From assembly GCA_964581465.1 (NCBI GenBank), contig CAZOOP010000014.1, positions 15,257 through 79,256 on the forward strand: a DNA stretch of 64,000 bases. Reading direction: 5' to 3'. Source of the DNA: WJMB01 sp964581465 (GTDB lineage: Bacteria; RBG-13-66-14). The notes under the pieces were generated by a model. It saw only the letters and a list, made by a program, of their open reading frames with translations. It searched no databases and was not told the origin of the DNA. Below are positions 52,196 through 60,845 of this stretch, one piece after another. Numbering within the stretch: position 1 is the stretch's first letter; the number at the start of each line of letters is the position of its first letter. Both the position numbers and the translations under genes were made by a program.

Positions 52196-52783
52196 GGCAT
52201 CATGTAACCTGATCGGACCAATTGAGCAGTGCATCCTGCAGGTATTCGAGACAGTTTTCGTCGTCGCGATGGCTGAATCTGAGCGGCCTTTCTCTGATAA
52301 TTCTCTGATATTTCTCTGAAAAAGAGCCTGTCGTTGCGGATGAAGCCGCCGTTGTAAGCTTATCACCGCCGCCTGCCGTAGCCTCGGCAGCTATCGAGGC
52401 CGTTGATACGCACCTCGCCATTGGCCAGGGTCTTCTCATGGTTGATGCGCTTATGGTGTATCCCTTAGAGCGTCCGCCTGTTATCGACCTTCCAGCCGTC
52501 GGTGTTGACGATCTATTCCACTTTGAGCTTTTCCAGCGCGGCGGCGCTGTGCTACCTTTTGGATTCGGTGTGTATATTTCTTGCCACATATCTTGCATTA
52601 ATATTTACTGTCGGCCAACTTATAGTGATTCTCATGGTTCATTATGTGCAACTGATGTGCCGGTCGGTTGCTTGTTTTCCGCCACTTTATGGCCCCCTTT
52701 TTCGTGACAGAACATTACAGCCCATCAAGTATGTTAACAGCGCGTTACATACAGGTAGCGGTCCGAAGACGGTATACGATCCC
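52196..52783 (-). pseudogene. Second decayed IS1595-family-like element
   Basis: 588 bp, reverse orientation, starting GGCATCATGTAACCTGATCGG and ending (reversed) GGGATCGTATACCGTCTTCG. The transposase reading, broken by stops and frame changes, gives an N-terminal zinc-ribbon piece (YKLADSKY, then CKICGKKYTPNPKGS), VNTDGWKVDNRRTL, GIHHKRINHEKTLANGEVRINGLDS, and RERPLRFSHRDDENCLEYLQDALLN. It lacks the same central region as the copy at 29943, so both may descend from one deletion derivative. Flanking octamers do not match. Confidence 0.65.
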
Positions 52784-52786
52784 ATA

Positions 52787-52820
52787 AAAAAAACGGGCGG
52801 ACACGCTGGTCCGCCCTTAG
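52787..52820 (-). terminator. Terminator of the secreted zinc-ribbon-like gene
   Basis: Leftward GGGCGGAC / GTCCGCCC stem followed by GTTTTTTTT. A strong intrinsic terminator, 20 bases beyond the stop at 52839. Confidence 0.9.
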
Positions 52821-52838
52821 TGTTAGGCTGACGATCGC

Positions 52839-53336
52839 TCAGTCCCAGTTACCGACGAACTCCAGGCGCAGCTCCGGCGCTCCGCACTCCGGGCAGGTGA
52901 AGCCCCCGCCCAGCAGTTCCTCCACCAGCACCAGAGAGTGCAGCTCGCCGGTGAAGCCCTCTTCGAGCTCGACCCAGCGCGGCAGACCCTCCTCGCCGCA
53001 CAGCTCGTCCAGATGCTCCGGCGGTGTGAACTCGCCCTGGACCGCAGCGACCTCGTCGAAGTGGGCCTCGGTGAACTCGCCTATCTCGCGATGGTTATTG
53101 TTGATGTTCACGCCGATCTCCTCGGCGGTCTTGATTGCCAGGTTGAAGTAGACCTCGTACAGCAGGCCGGACTCGAGGTCCTGATAGTAGAGGTGCAGGT
53201 GGCCGGGCAGCATCCCGCCGCCATAGAAGTAGTGATCGGTGACATGGCCGCACTCACCGCAGACGCCGACAAGGATCTCGCCGCCGAGGGCGGTCGGGAT
53301 GAACAGCAGCAGCGCCAGAAGGATAACCTTACGCAT
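52839..53336 (-). CDS. Secreted protein with split CxxC pairs
   Basis: A 165-residue protein with a signal peptide (MRKVILLALLLFIPTALGGE). One CxxC (CGEC, about 26-29) is right after the signal, followed by HVTDHYFYGGGMLPGHLHLYYQDL, which is His-rich, and another CPEC is at about 149-152, near the C-terminus. Four cysteines in two CxxC knuckles at the two ends could form one zinc ribbon, or a redox pair. No family is recognised. It ends with a strong terminator and stands alone beside tRNA-Cys. Confidence 0.75.
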   Translation of the reverse strand: MRKVILLALLLFIPTALGGEILVGVCGECGHVTDHYFYGGGMLPGHLHLYYQDLESGLLYEVYFNLAIKTAEEIGVNINNNHREIGEFTEAHFDEVAAVQGEFTPPEHLDELCGEEGLPRWVELEEGFTGELHSLVLVEELLGGGFTCPECGAPELRLEFVGNWD

Positions 53337-53695
53337 AGGGTTCCTTTCATAGGGTCATTTTGTCAGAAACAGCCGAGCTTTCGAATGGTCAATGCTACCA
53401 GCATATCAGGTTTTGTCGCTTTTAACTGTGACGCCGGTCCGGGGAAGGCATAAGCGACAGCACGTATCACAAAACAGTCTGTCAACAAGATAGCAACAAA
53501 CCGAACCCACCGCGCAATCATCATGGAAGTGGTTATCACTCGTTATCGAACAGGCACTTCTAGCTAATAGTTTGCCATTCAATGCTTTATAGCATTTTCC
53601 GCAGCCATTGTCATACTATCGATTTATAGCGGTCAACCTCGACATGCATTTAAGCGCCACTGGAATCGGGATGCCGTTGGATCCGCCTAATGGTT

Positions 53696-53773
53696 GGCTT
53701 CATGGAACGTGATCGGGTCAAATCAGGCCGCTCCCGATCAGGTTGATTTGGTCCGAACACGTTCCATGATGTC
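53696..53773. repeat. Minimal family A element made only of two ends
   Basis: 78 bp: GGCTTCATGGAACGTGATCG at the left and its near-complement ending GAACACGTTCCATGATGTC at the right, each carrying the AAATCAGG / TTGATTTGG segment of family A. Either the shortest non-autonomous form or the product of an inverted end. No matching flanking octamers. Confidence 0.6.
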
Positions 53774-53812
53774 AAAACAGGGTCGGTTCAGTTGCTTGCG
53801 ATGATCCACAAA

Positions 53813-53840
53813 TGAAAACCAGCCCCGGGGGGCTGGTTTA
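53813..53840 (-). terminator. Terminator of tRNA-Cys
   Basis: Leftward AACCAGCC / GGCTGGTT stem with a 6-base loop and TTTTCA tail, 22 bases beyond the tRNA. Confidence 0.8.
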
Positions 53841-53861
53841 TCTGGAGGGCTCATGTTGGTG

Positions 53862-53937
53862 TGGAGGCGGCACCCGGACTCGAACCGGGGAATGAAGGAT
53901 TTGCAATCCTCTGCCTTAGCCACTTGGCTATGCCGCC
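53862..53937 (-). tRNA. tRNA-Cys (anticodon GCA)
   Basis: Read leftward, a 7-bp acceptor GGCGGCA / TGCCGCC, the anticodon stem-loop GAGGATTGCAAATCCTTC with anticodon GCA, a T-arm GGTTCGAGTCC, discriminator U73 typical for tRNA-Cys and an encoded CCA. The D-arm AGCCAAGTGGCTAAGGC contains the usual GG. It is not in an operon with other tRNAs. Confidence 0.95.
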
Positions 53938-54006
53938 TAGGGTGCTTTCCAAGGCAGGAAATGGTAACTCAAGGGCGCGGCGCAGGTCAAGACGTTAGCG
54001 AGCGGC

Positions 54007-54035
54007 TTGCCCGCTGCTACCACGGCGGTTATAAT
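54007..54035 (+). promoter_or_regulatory. Sigma-70 promoter of the DUF3352-like/panC operon
   Basis: TTGCCC (54007-54012), 17 bases, TATAAT (54030-54035), about 55 bases before the start. Confidence 0.7.
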
Positions 54036-54094
54036 CGAGGCGGCCAACCAGTCATCCGAATGCTTGCACTTACCGCTATTGAAGGAGTGGAACC

Positions 54095-55846
54095 ATGGCC
54101 TTGGGAATGTTTTCCGGACTGCTGAGCCTGCTGGCGGCGCTCAGCCCGGCGGATCTGCCCGCCGACGTCACCGCCGAGACCTGGCTGGCGGCCGCCCCCG
54201 ATGATACCCTGATCGCCGTTTATCTGCCCCGCTTCGCCCTGGACTACGCCTCGCTTGAGGGCGGCGGCCTGTTGCAGATGATCGAGGCCGAGGGTTGGCC
54301 CCCCGACGAGGACGACTTCCCCGAGGCGCTCAAAGAATACGAACTCGCGGAGCTCATCGAGCTGGCCGACGCCGAGTTGCTGATCCTCGGCCTGCCCTGG
54401 GAGGAGGCCGACGAGTGGGAGGACGACACGGCCTTCTTCATGCGGGCGCGTCCCAACGATCCCGCCGCCCTGGAGCTGGCCGAAGCAATCATCGAGGAGG
54501 GCCTGCGCGAGGAGGAGCTGGTCACCGCCGAACTGCCCTTCAACCCCGGCGACCTGCGGGCCTTCACCGCCGAGGACGGCGGGCTGCTGGCCGTTGATTC
54601 CGACAGCTTCTACTTCACCGCCGATATCGAGCTCTTCACCCGTGTCTACACCTGGAACGGACCCACGCTGGGCGGTCTCGACTCCTTCGAAGACGCTTTC
54701 AGCGATCTGGAATCCGCGGCAGCCGTGGCGGTCTACCTGGACCTGGGCGAGCTGCTGGCCCGGGAGCGCGCCGCGGATATCGCCTACTGGGAGCAGATGC
54801 GGGAGGAGTACCCGGAGGATGATTACCAATACGAGCCCGAGCCGCCCGGCGAGTTCGAGCTCTCCCTGGACAAGCTGGCGGGAACCCTGGACCTGGACGG
54901 CGACCTTAACATCAACCTGCTCTGGACCGATCAGGGCGTTGTAGAGCACCCGCTCTACCGGGCCTTCGTCGAGGCCCGCCGCGCTCCCGAACTGGCCGCT
55001 CTGGTGCCCACGCCCTGCACCGTCTTCGGCGAGTTCCAGCTCCAGGGCGTCCTCGAACCCCTGATCAGCCTGATCGAAGAGGACGCAGGCGAGGCGCCCC
55101 CCGAGATCGACGCCGTGCTGGCCGCCGCCGCGGAGCACCTGACCGGACGCTACGGCTTCTCCATCCACGCCCTGCAGGGTCGACCGCAGAGCGAGGTGCT
55201 CGAGGAGTTCATCGATGACGTGATCGATTTCAACATGGACTTCGCCGACCCGCGCCTGATCGTCTACGCCGAGAGCCCGGACTCCGCGGCCCTGCTCGAG
55301 AGCGTCGAGGACACGCTGATCGAGTACGGCGTCGCCACGCTGCCGCGCAGCTACGGCGGCGTCGGCGGCCTGGAGATCATCCCCGCCGATGCCGACGGGG
55401 ACTCGGACGATCCATCGTTGCACCTATTCCCTCTAAACGACACCTACCTCGGCGTGACCGTGGACGAGCTCTCCGCTGAGTGGATCCTGGGACAGTTCGC
55501 CGGCCGGGGCGTGCTGGCCGAAGAGGAGAGCTTCCGCACCAGCGCCGCCGCCGTTAATGATCCGGTGAGCCTGGTCTTTCACCTGGACATGGCCTCACTG
55601 CTGAAAGCCTCGGAACCGCCGGAGATGGTCGAAACGATGAGCGAGTTCCTGGGCGCGATCCAGCCTCTGGGATTGAACCTCAGCGTCCTCGAGGACCGCC
55701 TGGGCGCGCAAACCGACGCCGCGGCGCTGGAGTCGGTCTTCGGGTTGTTCTTCGGCATGGTGTCCATGGCCTTCGAGGAGCCCTACTACGGTGAGGAGGC
55801 CACCGTACAGAGCAGTCAAAGCGAAGAGCTGAGCAACAAGGAGTAG
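54095..55846 (+). CDS. DUF3352-like secreted acidic protein
   Basis: A 583-residue protein, strongly acidic, with a hydrophobic start (MALGMFSGLLSLLAALSPADL) that looks like a signal peptide. The pattern 'DTLIAVYLPRFALDYASLEGG... ADAELLILGLPWEEAD...' followed by AAVAVYLDLGELLARERAAD and GFSIHALQGRPQSEVLEEFIDDVIDF resembles DUF3352-type proteins that repeat a lipoprotein-like fold, but identity is not certain. The end contains WILGQFAGRGVLAEEESFRTSAAAV and a helical tail. It is immediately upstream of panC, whose start lies just 2 bases beyond its stop, so they are cotranscribed, although no functional link is obvious. Confidence 0.65.
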   Translation: MALGMFSGLLSLLAALSPADLPADVTAETWLAAAPDDTLIAVYLPRFALDYASLEGGGLLQMIEAEGWPPDEDDFPEALKEYELAELIELADAELLILGLPWEEADEWEDDTAFFMRARPNDPAALELAEAIIEEGLREEELVTAELPFNPGDLRAFTAEDGGLLAVDSDSFYFTADIELFTRVYTWNGPTLGGLDSFEDAFSDLESAAAVAVYLDLGELLARERAADIAYWEQMREEYPEDDYQYEPEPPGEFELSLDKLAGTLDLDGDLNINLLWTDQGVVEHPLYRAFVEARRAPELAALVPTPCTVFGEFQLQGVLEPLISLIEEDAGEAPPEIDAVLAAAAEHLTGRYGFSIHALQGRPQSEVLEEFIDDVIDFNMDFADPRLIVYAESPDSAALLESVEDTLIEYGVATLPRSYGGVGGLEIIPADADGDSDDPSLHLFPLNDTYLGVTVDELSAEWILGQFAGRGVLAEEESFRTSAAAVNDPVSLVFHLDMASLLKASEPPEMVETMSEFLGAIQPLGLNLSVLEDRLGAQTDAAALESVFGLFFGMVSMAFEEPYYGEEATVQSSQSEELSNKE

Positions 55847-55848
55847 CC

Positions 55849-56703
55849 TTGGAAGTCATCCGCAGCGCCGAGGAGATGCGCGCCTGGTCCCAAGGGGTCC
55901 GCTGCGCCGGAGCCGAGCTATGCCTGGTGCCCACCATGGGCTCGCTCCACGAGGGGCACCTCTCCCTGGCGCGCGAGGCCGGGAGACGCGCCGACGTCGT
56001 CGCCGTAAGCATCTATGTCAATCCCACCCAGTTCGGCCCCGGCACGGATTTCGAGCGCTACCCCCGTGACGAGGAGCGCGATCTGGAGCTGCTCCGGGAG
56101 CTGGACGTCGACTGCGCCTTCATCCCCAAGTCGATGTACCCGCCCGGCGACGTGACCTTCATCGAGGTCCGCAGCAAGCTGACCGAGGTTCTCTGCGGTT
56201 CCCGGCGGCCCGGCCACTTCGCCGGGGTCGCCCGGATCGTCGCCAAGCTCTTCATCATCGTCGCCCCCCATCAGGCCGTCTTCGGCCGCAAGGACTATCA
56301 GCAGTTGCTGGTGGTGCGGCAACTGGTGCGAGATCTGCACCTGGGTGTCGAGATCTTCGCCGCCCCCATCGTCCGCGACGCCGACGGCCTGGCCCTCTCC
56401 AGCCGCAACCGCTACCTGACGCCGGAGCAACGCCGACAGGCTCCGGCGCTCTACAGCGCGCTGCGGGCCGTCGAAACGGCCTGGAAGGGCGGTGAGGACT
56501 CGGTTCACAACCTGATCTCACTGGGCCACCGCACACTGAAAGAGCAAGCCCCCGACGCCCGCCTGGAGTACTTCGAGCTGCGTCACCCCGCCACCCTGGA
56601 GGGACTGGAGTTCGTCGGCTGGGACGGCGCCCTGGCCGCACTGGCCGTGCGCTTCGGCGACACCCGGCTCATCGACAATAACCTGCTCCTTCACGAGCGC
56701 TAA
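55849..56703 (+). CDS. panC: Pantothenate synthetase
   Basis: Joins pantoate and beta-alanine using ATP, in the coenzyme A pathway. 284 residues, full length. LVPTMGSLHEGHLSL carries the HxGH motif (H34, H37) and the PTMG loop; SIYVNPTQFGPGTDFERYPRD is the pantoate/ATP-binding stretch; VFGRKDYQQLLVVRQLVRDL and SSRNRYLTPEQR match the KMSKS-equivalent region. The start is TTG 55849 with AAGGAG a few bases upstream, two bases after the preceding stop. No other pan gene is nearby. Confidence 0.96.
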   Translation: MEVIRSAEEMRAWSQGVRCAGAELCLVPTMGSLHEGHLSLAREAGRRADVVAVSIYVNPTQFGPGTDFERYPRDEERDLELLRELDVDCAFIPKSMYPPGDVTFIEVRSKLTEVLCGSRRPGHFAGVARIVAKLFIIVAPHQAVFGRKDYQQLLVVRQLVRDLHLGVEIFAAPIVRDADGLALSSRNRYLTPEQRRQAPALYSALRAVETAWKGGEDSVHNLISLGHRTLKEQAPDARLEYFELRHPATLEGLEFVGWDGALAALAVRFGDTRLIDNNLLLHER

Positions 56704-56705
56704 AC

Positions 56706-56735
56706 TTGAGCCGCCGCCGGACGCTGTGCTACAAT
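56706..56735 (+). promoter_or_regulatory. Candidate promoter of the PpiD/SurA-like gene
   Basis: TTGAGC, 18-base spacer, TACAAT, right behind the panC stop. The transcript would run through the hairpin at 56803-56834. Confidence 0.45.
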
Positions 56736-56802
56736 CCCCCCCTATTTAATCCATTGGACCCGTCAGCGAATCTGCCGGCGGAACCGCCGACGAACCCGAC
56801 AA

Positions 56803-56834
56803 ATCCGGGCGACGCCGGACGCCCGGATCGTTTT
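56803..56834 (+). terminator. Hairpin with T-run between panC and the PpiD/SurA-like gene
   Basis: ATCCGGGCG / CGCCCGGAT 9-bp stem, 8-base loop, then CGTTTTC. It may end the panC transcript or attenuate the next gene. Confidence 0.6.
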
Positions 56835-56922
56835 CAACGCCATCCGTCCCGCACGCCTGTGGCGTTCATGAAGCTTATCCGGTAAGGACGGGGCGCCCAA
56901 GCGCCCCGGGAGGTCGACCGAT

Positions 56923-58968
56923 ATGGTCATGCAGGCCATGCGCAAGAACCTGAAGGTGATCATCTGGGTCGCCATCATCGGTTTCCTGGCCACCGTCGTT
57001 TTCTCCTGGGGGATGAACTACACCTCGGGCGGCGGCTGTGAGAATGAGCCCATGGTCCTGGTCGTCAACGGCGAGGAAGTACCCGCCTACGAGTACGACC
57101 AGCTCTTCCGGGCCATCTTCAACCAGGAGGTCGAGCAGGCCAAGAGCCAGTACGGCCCACTCTACCACCCGGTCATCAACCAGCAGATCGCCGAGGATGT
57201 CTCCGCCGAGGTACTCGAGATGCTGGTCCAGGAGTACGTCGTGCGCCAGCGCGCCGCCGAATGGGGCCTGACGGTTACCGACGGCGAGATCGACGACGTG
57301 ATTCGCGCTACCCCTTACTTCCAGGACGAGACCGGAGTCTTCAACCCCGAAATCTACCTGGCCCAGCTCGACGAGTTCGGCACCACCGACGACGAGTACC
57401 GCGACAGCCTGCGACGCGACCTGCTGGTCCGCAAGGTCTACTCGATCATCACCGACGCCGTCTTCGCCCCCGAGCCCTACGCACGGATGGAGTTCGTCGA
57501 GACCCGCCAGACCGCCACCGCCGATATCGTGGTCGTCCCTGGTGGTGACTTCCAGCAACTGGTTCAGCTCGACGAGGGCGAAGCCCGGGCCTACTACGAG
57601 GAGCACCGGGACGAGTTCCCCGCCCCCGCGCGCGTCGACGTCGACTACATCGCCTTGGTCTTCAACGACCTCTACGAGATGATCAGCTTCGAAGAGGAGC
57701 TGCTGTGCGACCTCTACGAGCGGCGCAAGGAGGACTACCTGCGCGCCCGTCACATCCTGTTCACCCCGGCCGACGACTCGCCCGAGGCCCTCGACGAAGC
57801 CTACGCCCGCGCCGAGGAAGCCCTCGATCGCCTCGAGGACGGCGAGGACTTCGCTGAACTGGCCGGCGAGCTCTCCGAGGACGCCTCGGCCGCCGAAGGA
57901 GGCGACCTGGGCTTCTTCCGCCGCAACGCCGATCCCACCCTCGAAGGACCGGCCGGACGCAAGATGGTCGACGAGTTCGAAATCGCCGCCTTCGCCCTCG
58001 ATCTCGATACCTACACCACCGAGCCCGTTCAAACCCAGTTCGGCTACCACCTGATCTACCGCGAACCCGACGAGATACCCTTCGAGGATATCAAGAGCGC
58101 CCTCGAGCACGAACTGCGCATGGACCAGACCCTCGAGGCTATCGACGGCTACGTCGAAGAGATACAAAAAAGCCTGGATCGCGGCGAAAGCCTGGAAGAG
58201 ATCGCCCAGCGCCTGGGCAGCCTGGGCATCGAGGTCCAGAGCGTCGAAGACCTGGCCGAGGACGCCGTTATCGTCAACGAGAAGATCGGCTCCTTCCTCG
58301 GCTTCCGTGCCGCCGCCTTCGCCCTCGAAGAGCCCGGCGAGCTCTCCGGCATTATCACCCGCGATTACTCCATGCCCGGCGAGGAAACCCAGTCCCTGCG
58401 CCGCGACTATTACGTCCTGCGCCTGGTCGAGCACCAGCCCTCCGAGCCCTACCCCTTCGAAGAGGTCCAGGGCCGTGTCGAGAGCCAACTCGTCCGTGAA
58501 CGCGCCGCCGAGATGGCCGCCGTGGCCGCCGCCGAACTCCACGAAGCCGCCGACGAAACCGACCTTGAAACCGCCTGCGCCGCCGCCGGCTTCGAGATCA
58601 TCAACGTGCCGGGCGTCACCCGCTCCGGCAGTCTCCCCGGCATCGGCAGCGCCACCAAACCAGCACGTTGGGCCTTCGAACTGAACCCGGGCGAGCTCTC
58701 TCCCGTCATCGAGCAGGGGGAGAGCTACTACCTGGTACGGGGAGTCTCGATCGACGAGCCCTCCCCCATCGACTACGGAGCCGCCCTCGAGGACACCCGG
58801 CTCAGCCTCTCCTACGCCCTGCGCAACCCCTTCTTCGAAGCCTGGGTCGGCGAGCTGGTCGCCGAGGCCGAGGTTAGGAATCTGCTGCCCGAGCTCATCG
58901 CCAAAGCTGAACAACGCCGACTCGAAGAGCTCCAACGCCAAATGGAAGAGGAAGAGGACGCCGGTTAG
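56923..58968 (+). CDS. PpiD/SurA-like periplasmic peptidyl-prolyl isomerase
   Basis: A 681-residue membrane-anchored chaperone. One N-terminal helix (about 12-30, VIIWVAIIGFLATVVFSW) is preceded by the PpiD-like MRKNLK. A SurA_N-like helical domain follows (about 43-230: VLVVNGEEVPAYEYDQLFRAIF..., TDGEIDDVIRATPYFQDETGVFNPEIYLAQL, matching the PpiD SurA_N_3 signature), then a parvulin domain (about 273-375: RARHILFTPADD, AEEALDRLEDGEDFAELAGELSEDASAAEGGDLGFFRR, QTQFGYHLIYREPDE). A second degenerate PPIase-like region lies around 440-590. It assists outer-membrane protein folding, consistent with the BamA-like gene. Followed by an intrinsic terminator. Confidence 0.9.
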   Translation: MVMQAMRKNLKVIIWVAIIGFLATVVFSWGMNYTSGGGCENEPMVLVVNGEEVPAYEYDQLFRAIFNQEVEQAKSQYGPLYHPVINQQIAEDVSAEVLEMLVQEYVVRQRAAEWGLTVTDGEIDDVIRATPYFQDETGVFNPEIYLAQLDEFGTTDDEYRDSLRRDLLVRKVYSIITDAVFAPEPYARMEFVETRQTATADIVVVPGGDFQQLVQLDEGEARAYYEEHRDEFPAPARVDVDYIALVFNDLYEMISFEEELLCDLYERRKEDYLRARHILFTPADDSPEALDEAYARAEEALDRLEDGEDFAELAGELSEDASAAEGGDLGFFRRNADPTLEGPAGRKMVDEFEIAAFALDLDTYTTEPVQTQFGYHLIYREPDEIPFEDIKSALEHELRMDQTLEAIDGYVEEIQKSLDRGESLEEIAQRLGSLGIEVQSVEDLAEDAVIVNEKIGSFLGFRAAAFALEEPGELSGIITRDYSMPGEETQSLRRDYYVLRLVEHQPSEPYPFEEVQGRVESQLVRERAAEMAAVAAAELHEAADETDLETACAAAGFEIINVPGVTRSGSLPGIGSATKPARWAFELNPGELSPVIEQGESYYLVRGVSIDEPSPIDYGAALEDTRLSLSYALRNPFFEAWVGELVAEAEVRNLLPELIAKAEQRRLEELQRQMEEEEDAG

Positions 58969-58993
58969 CAAAGTCCCCCGCCTGGATACTCGC

Positions 58994-59019
58994 AACGGGG
59001 ACCGCGCGGTCCCCGTTTC
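58994..59019 (+). terminator. Terminator of the PpiD/SurA-like gene
   Basis: AACGGGGACC / GGTCCCCGTT 10-bp stem with a 4-base loop, 25 bases after the stop. Confidence 0.8.
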
Positions 59020-59088
59020 CGCAAGCGACGAGCTGTGAATCGGCCGCCGATGCCCGGCGCCGATACCGCTGGAACAACCGAGCGCGAG

Positions 59089-59170
59089 GCGTTGGCACGT
59101 TTCTTGCTGCAGTGCGGGGTAACCGCTTTTCAAGAACCCACGGGCCGTTGCGCAAGAAACGTGCCAACGC
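59089..59170. repeat. Paired inverted-arm element, copy 5 (short spacing)
   Basis: Left arm 59089-59107 and right arm 59152-59170 are exact reverse complements over 19 bp (GCGTTGGCACGTTTCTTGC), interior 44 bp. Arms carry the GCGTTGG form seen in copy 1 rather than GCTTTGG. It lies beyond the terminator of the PpiD/SurA-like gene. Confidence 0.88.
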
Positions 59171-59534
59171 TGGTCCCGGTCGAGACGCCCACCTGTGCCG
59201 CCGCGGCCGATTCACCGTGGAATCCACCCGGCCAGCCGGTTGCACAATGCTTGCCAGCAATCGCTTGCGCCAAGCTCGGCTATCGTGCCGGTGGGCAAAC
59301 GGCAGACGTTTCATCTACAGTTTTCGGAAACAATCAGGCTGTGCGGGGTCGACTTGCTCGGTACTTCTTCACTTCCCGGAAATACTCCGTTTTGGCTCAA
59401 ACTCACACAGCACGCCCTATTATCATTTTTTGCGACACTTAAGAGCCAACAGCCTTCTGCGATCATAGCAAATTCAAGCGCGCTGATATCCTGGTTTGCT
59501 TGAGATTACCCCCTTGAACGCTGCCATTTTTATC

Positions 59535-59624
59535 TGTCATTTTTGTGATATCAATCTAATGATCATTGTTTCTATTATCATAAGGATACAATCTCAATCA
59601 GGTACGGATAGGTTATACGATCCC
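59535..59624 (-). repeat. Family A left-end fragment
   Basis: Reverse-oriented left end: 'TCATTTTTGTGATATC', 'TTATCATAAGGATACAATC' and the terminal GGTTATACGATCCC. No partner end. The 370 bases before it (59171-59534) hold nothing I recognise. Confidence 0.5.
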
Positions 59625-59676
59625 CGCTCATGATATTATGGTAAGAAGCATCATAAGAAACAGGACCAACATATTT

Positions 59677-60025
59677 GGATCATCGCCTGAAACTGAACCT
59701 ACGTCGAAAACTCAACAGAGCGGCATTTGGAACATTAGTACTGACTACTACCTCATAAGAGGCTTCGTTCGACGAGGCGAAGAGCTGTCATACCCGCCAA
59801 GGCAGCTATTTGATAACAGTCAGTCTCCCATGGTTGGCAAGCTTAGGGTGCGAGATTTAAAAATCGCGACATCCCGACTCTCAACGCCCTCATAGGAGCA
59901 AGACAGGAGCAAGTCTGGTTTTGTGCCACCAAGCCACACAGGGATTGTGACAGCTTACGCAGCTATAAAGCGCATCATAACAAGCAATTTTCGATAGATA
60001 CCTGTTCCGGCGCTTGTGATAATGC
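59677..60025 (+). mobile_element. Family C short interspersed element, copy 2
   Basis: About 350 bp, opposite orientation to 15518. Shares the tracts 'GAAAACTCAACAGAGCGGCAT', a 'CTGTCATACC' run, a 'CTTGCTCC'-type region and the end 'GGCGCTTGTGATAA'. Non-coding. Confidence 0.55.
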
Positions 60026-60231
60026 AAAACATTTTAACCATAGAGACTTACATTGAGTAGGGGGCCTCGATTAATACTCGACGGAAGCGGTCAACTCGTC
60101 AGGCCGGCTAGCATTAATAGATACAAAACCAAGCAATAGTTTGCTGTTAGAATATCAAGCATCGTTAGCACAGAAAACCTCTGGGCGGTGTGAGCAGCCT
60201 GTGAAATCACATAACACTAAGTAAAAGCGAA

Positions 60232-60564
60232 GGGATCGTCTACCCTATCCGGACCTGATTGTGATTGTATAATGTTGATAATAGAGTTGATACTCTTATG
60301 ATACCTGCCACAAAACGGGTAATCGAAAAGTGGCAACGAACACAGGCCTGATCCTTAGCGAACCCTGATATCAGAGCACTTGCATAAGGCATTTGCATAA
60401 GCTCTGACAGTAGATCGCCTCTGACTCCTAAATGGCGTAATATCAAGTAGTAGGGAACGCCATATGAACGATTCTTCAACAACGTGCTTTTCAGCCAAGT
60501 GAATTTCTGCCCGGCAAGCCGCTCCCAATCAGCCTGACGTGGTCCGAACAGGTTCTCTGATGCC
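60232..60564 (+). mobile_element. Family A MITE, copy 6, with a perfect target-site duplication
   Basis: 333 bp from GGGATCGTCTACCCTATCCG to GGTTCTCTGATGCC. AAAGCGAA occurs on both sides (60224-60231 and 60565-60572), a perfect 8-bp duplication that fixes the ends of the family. Probably the youngest copy in the window. No coding capacity; no gene lies between it and gltX. Confidence 0.9.
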
Positions 60565-60845
60565 AAAGCGAAATTGATTGCCACAAAGCGATAGAATGAT
60601 AATGGCATCAGTATTAGCTATAATGCTAAGAATAACTGTCTTTTAACGAGAGGTTCCGGTCTAACAACGAGTGTTTATCTCAACGGGAATCTATCTCAGT
60701 TGCCACCAATTGTCCCCTCCGAGTAACCACGGCTCTACGATAAACAAGGCAACCTGTTCAAACCGCCTGTCAGCCGAGTCCGCCGGCTGAATCCGGCCTG
60801 CGGTTCAAGCCCATACTCGAACCCCACCGCAACAACGGAGAAACG

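Noticed and set aside
52200..52598. 132-codon frame on the minus strand as a gene
   Set aside because: Part of the second IS1595-like remnant; transposase motifs are split among frames.
59089..59170. REP/REPIN element explanation for the paired arms
   Set aside because: Not excluded, but each arm alone is not palindromic as REP units are, interiors are unrelated and no RAYT (Y1 transposase) gene is in the window. Kept as an alternative only.
60573..60845. T-box or other aminoacyl-tRNA-related leader in front of gltX, and similarly in front of asnS (13762-14060)
   Set aside because: No T-box sequence, no specifier loop and no terminator/antiterminator pair visible.
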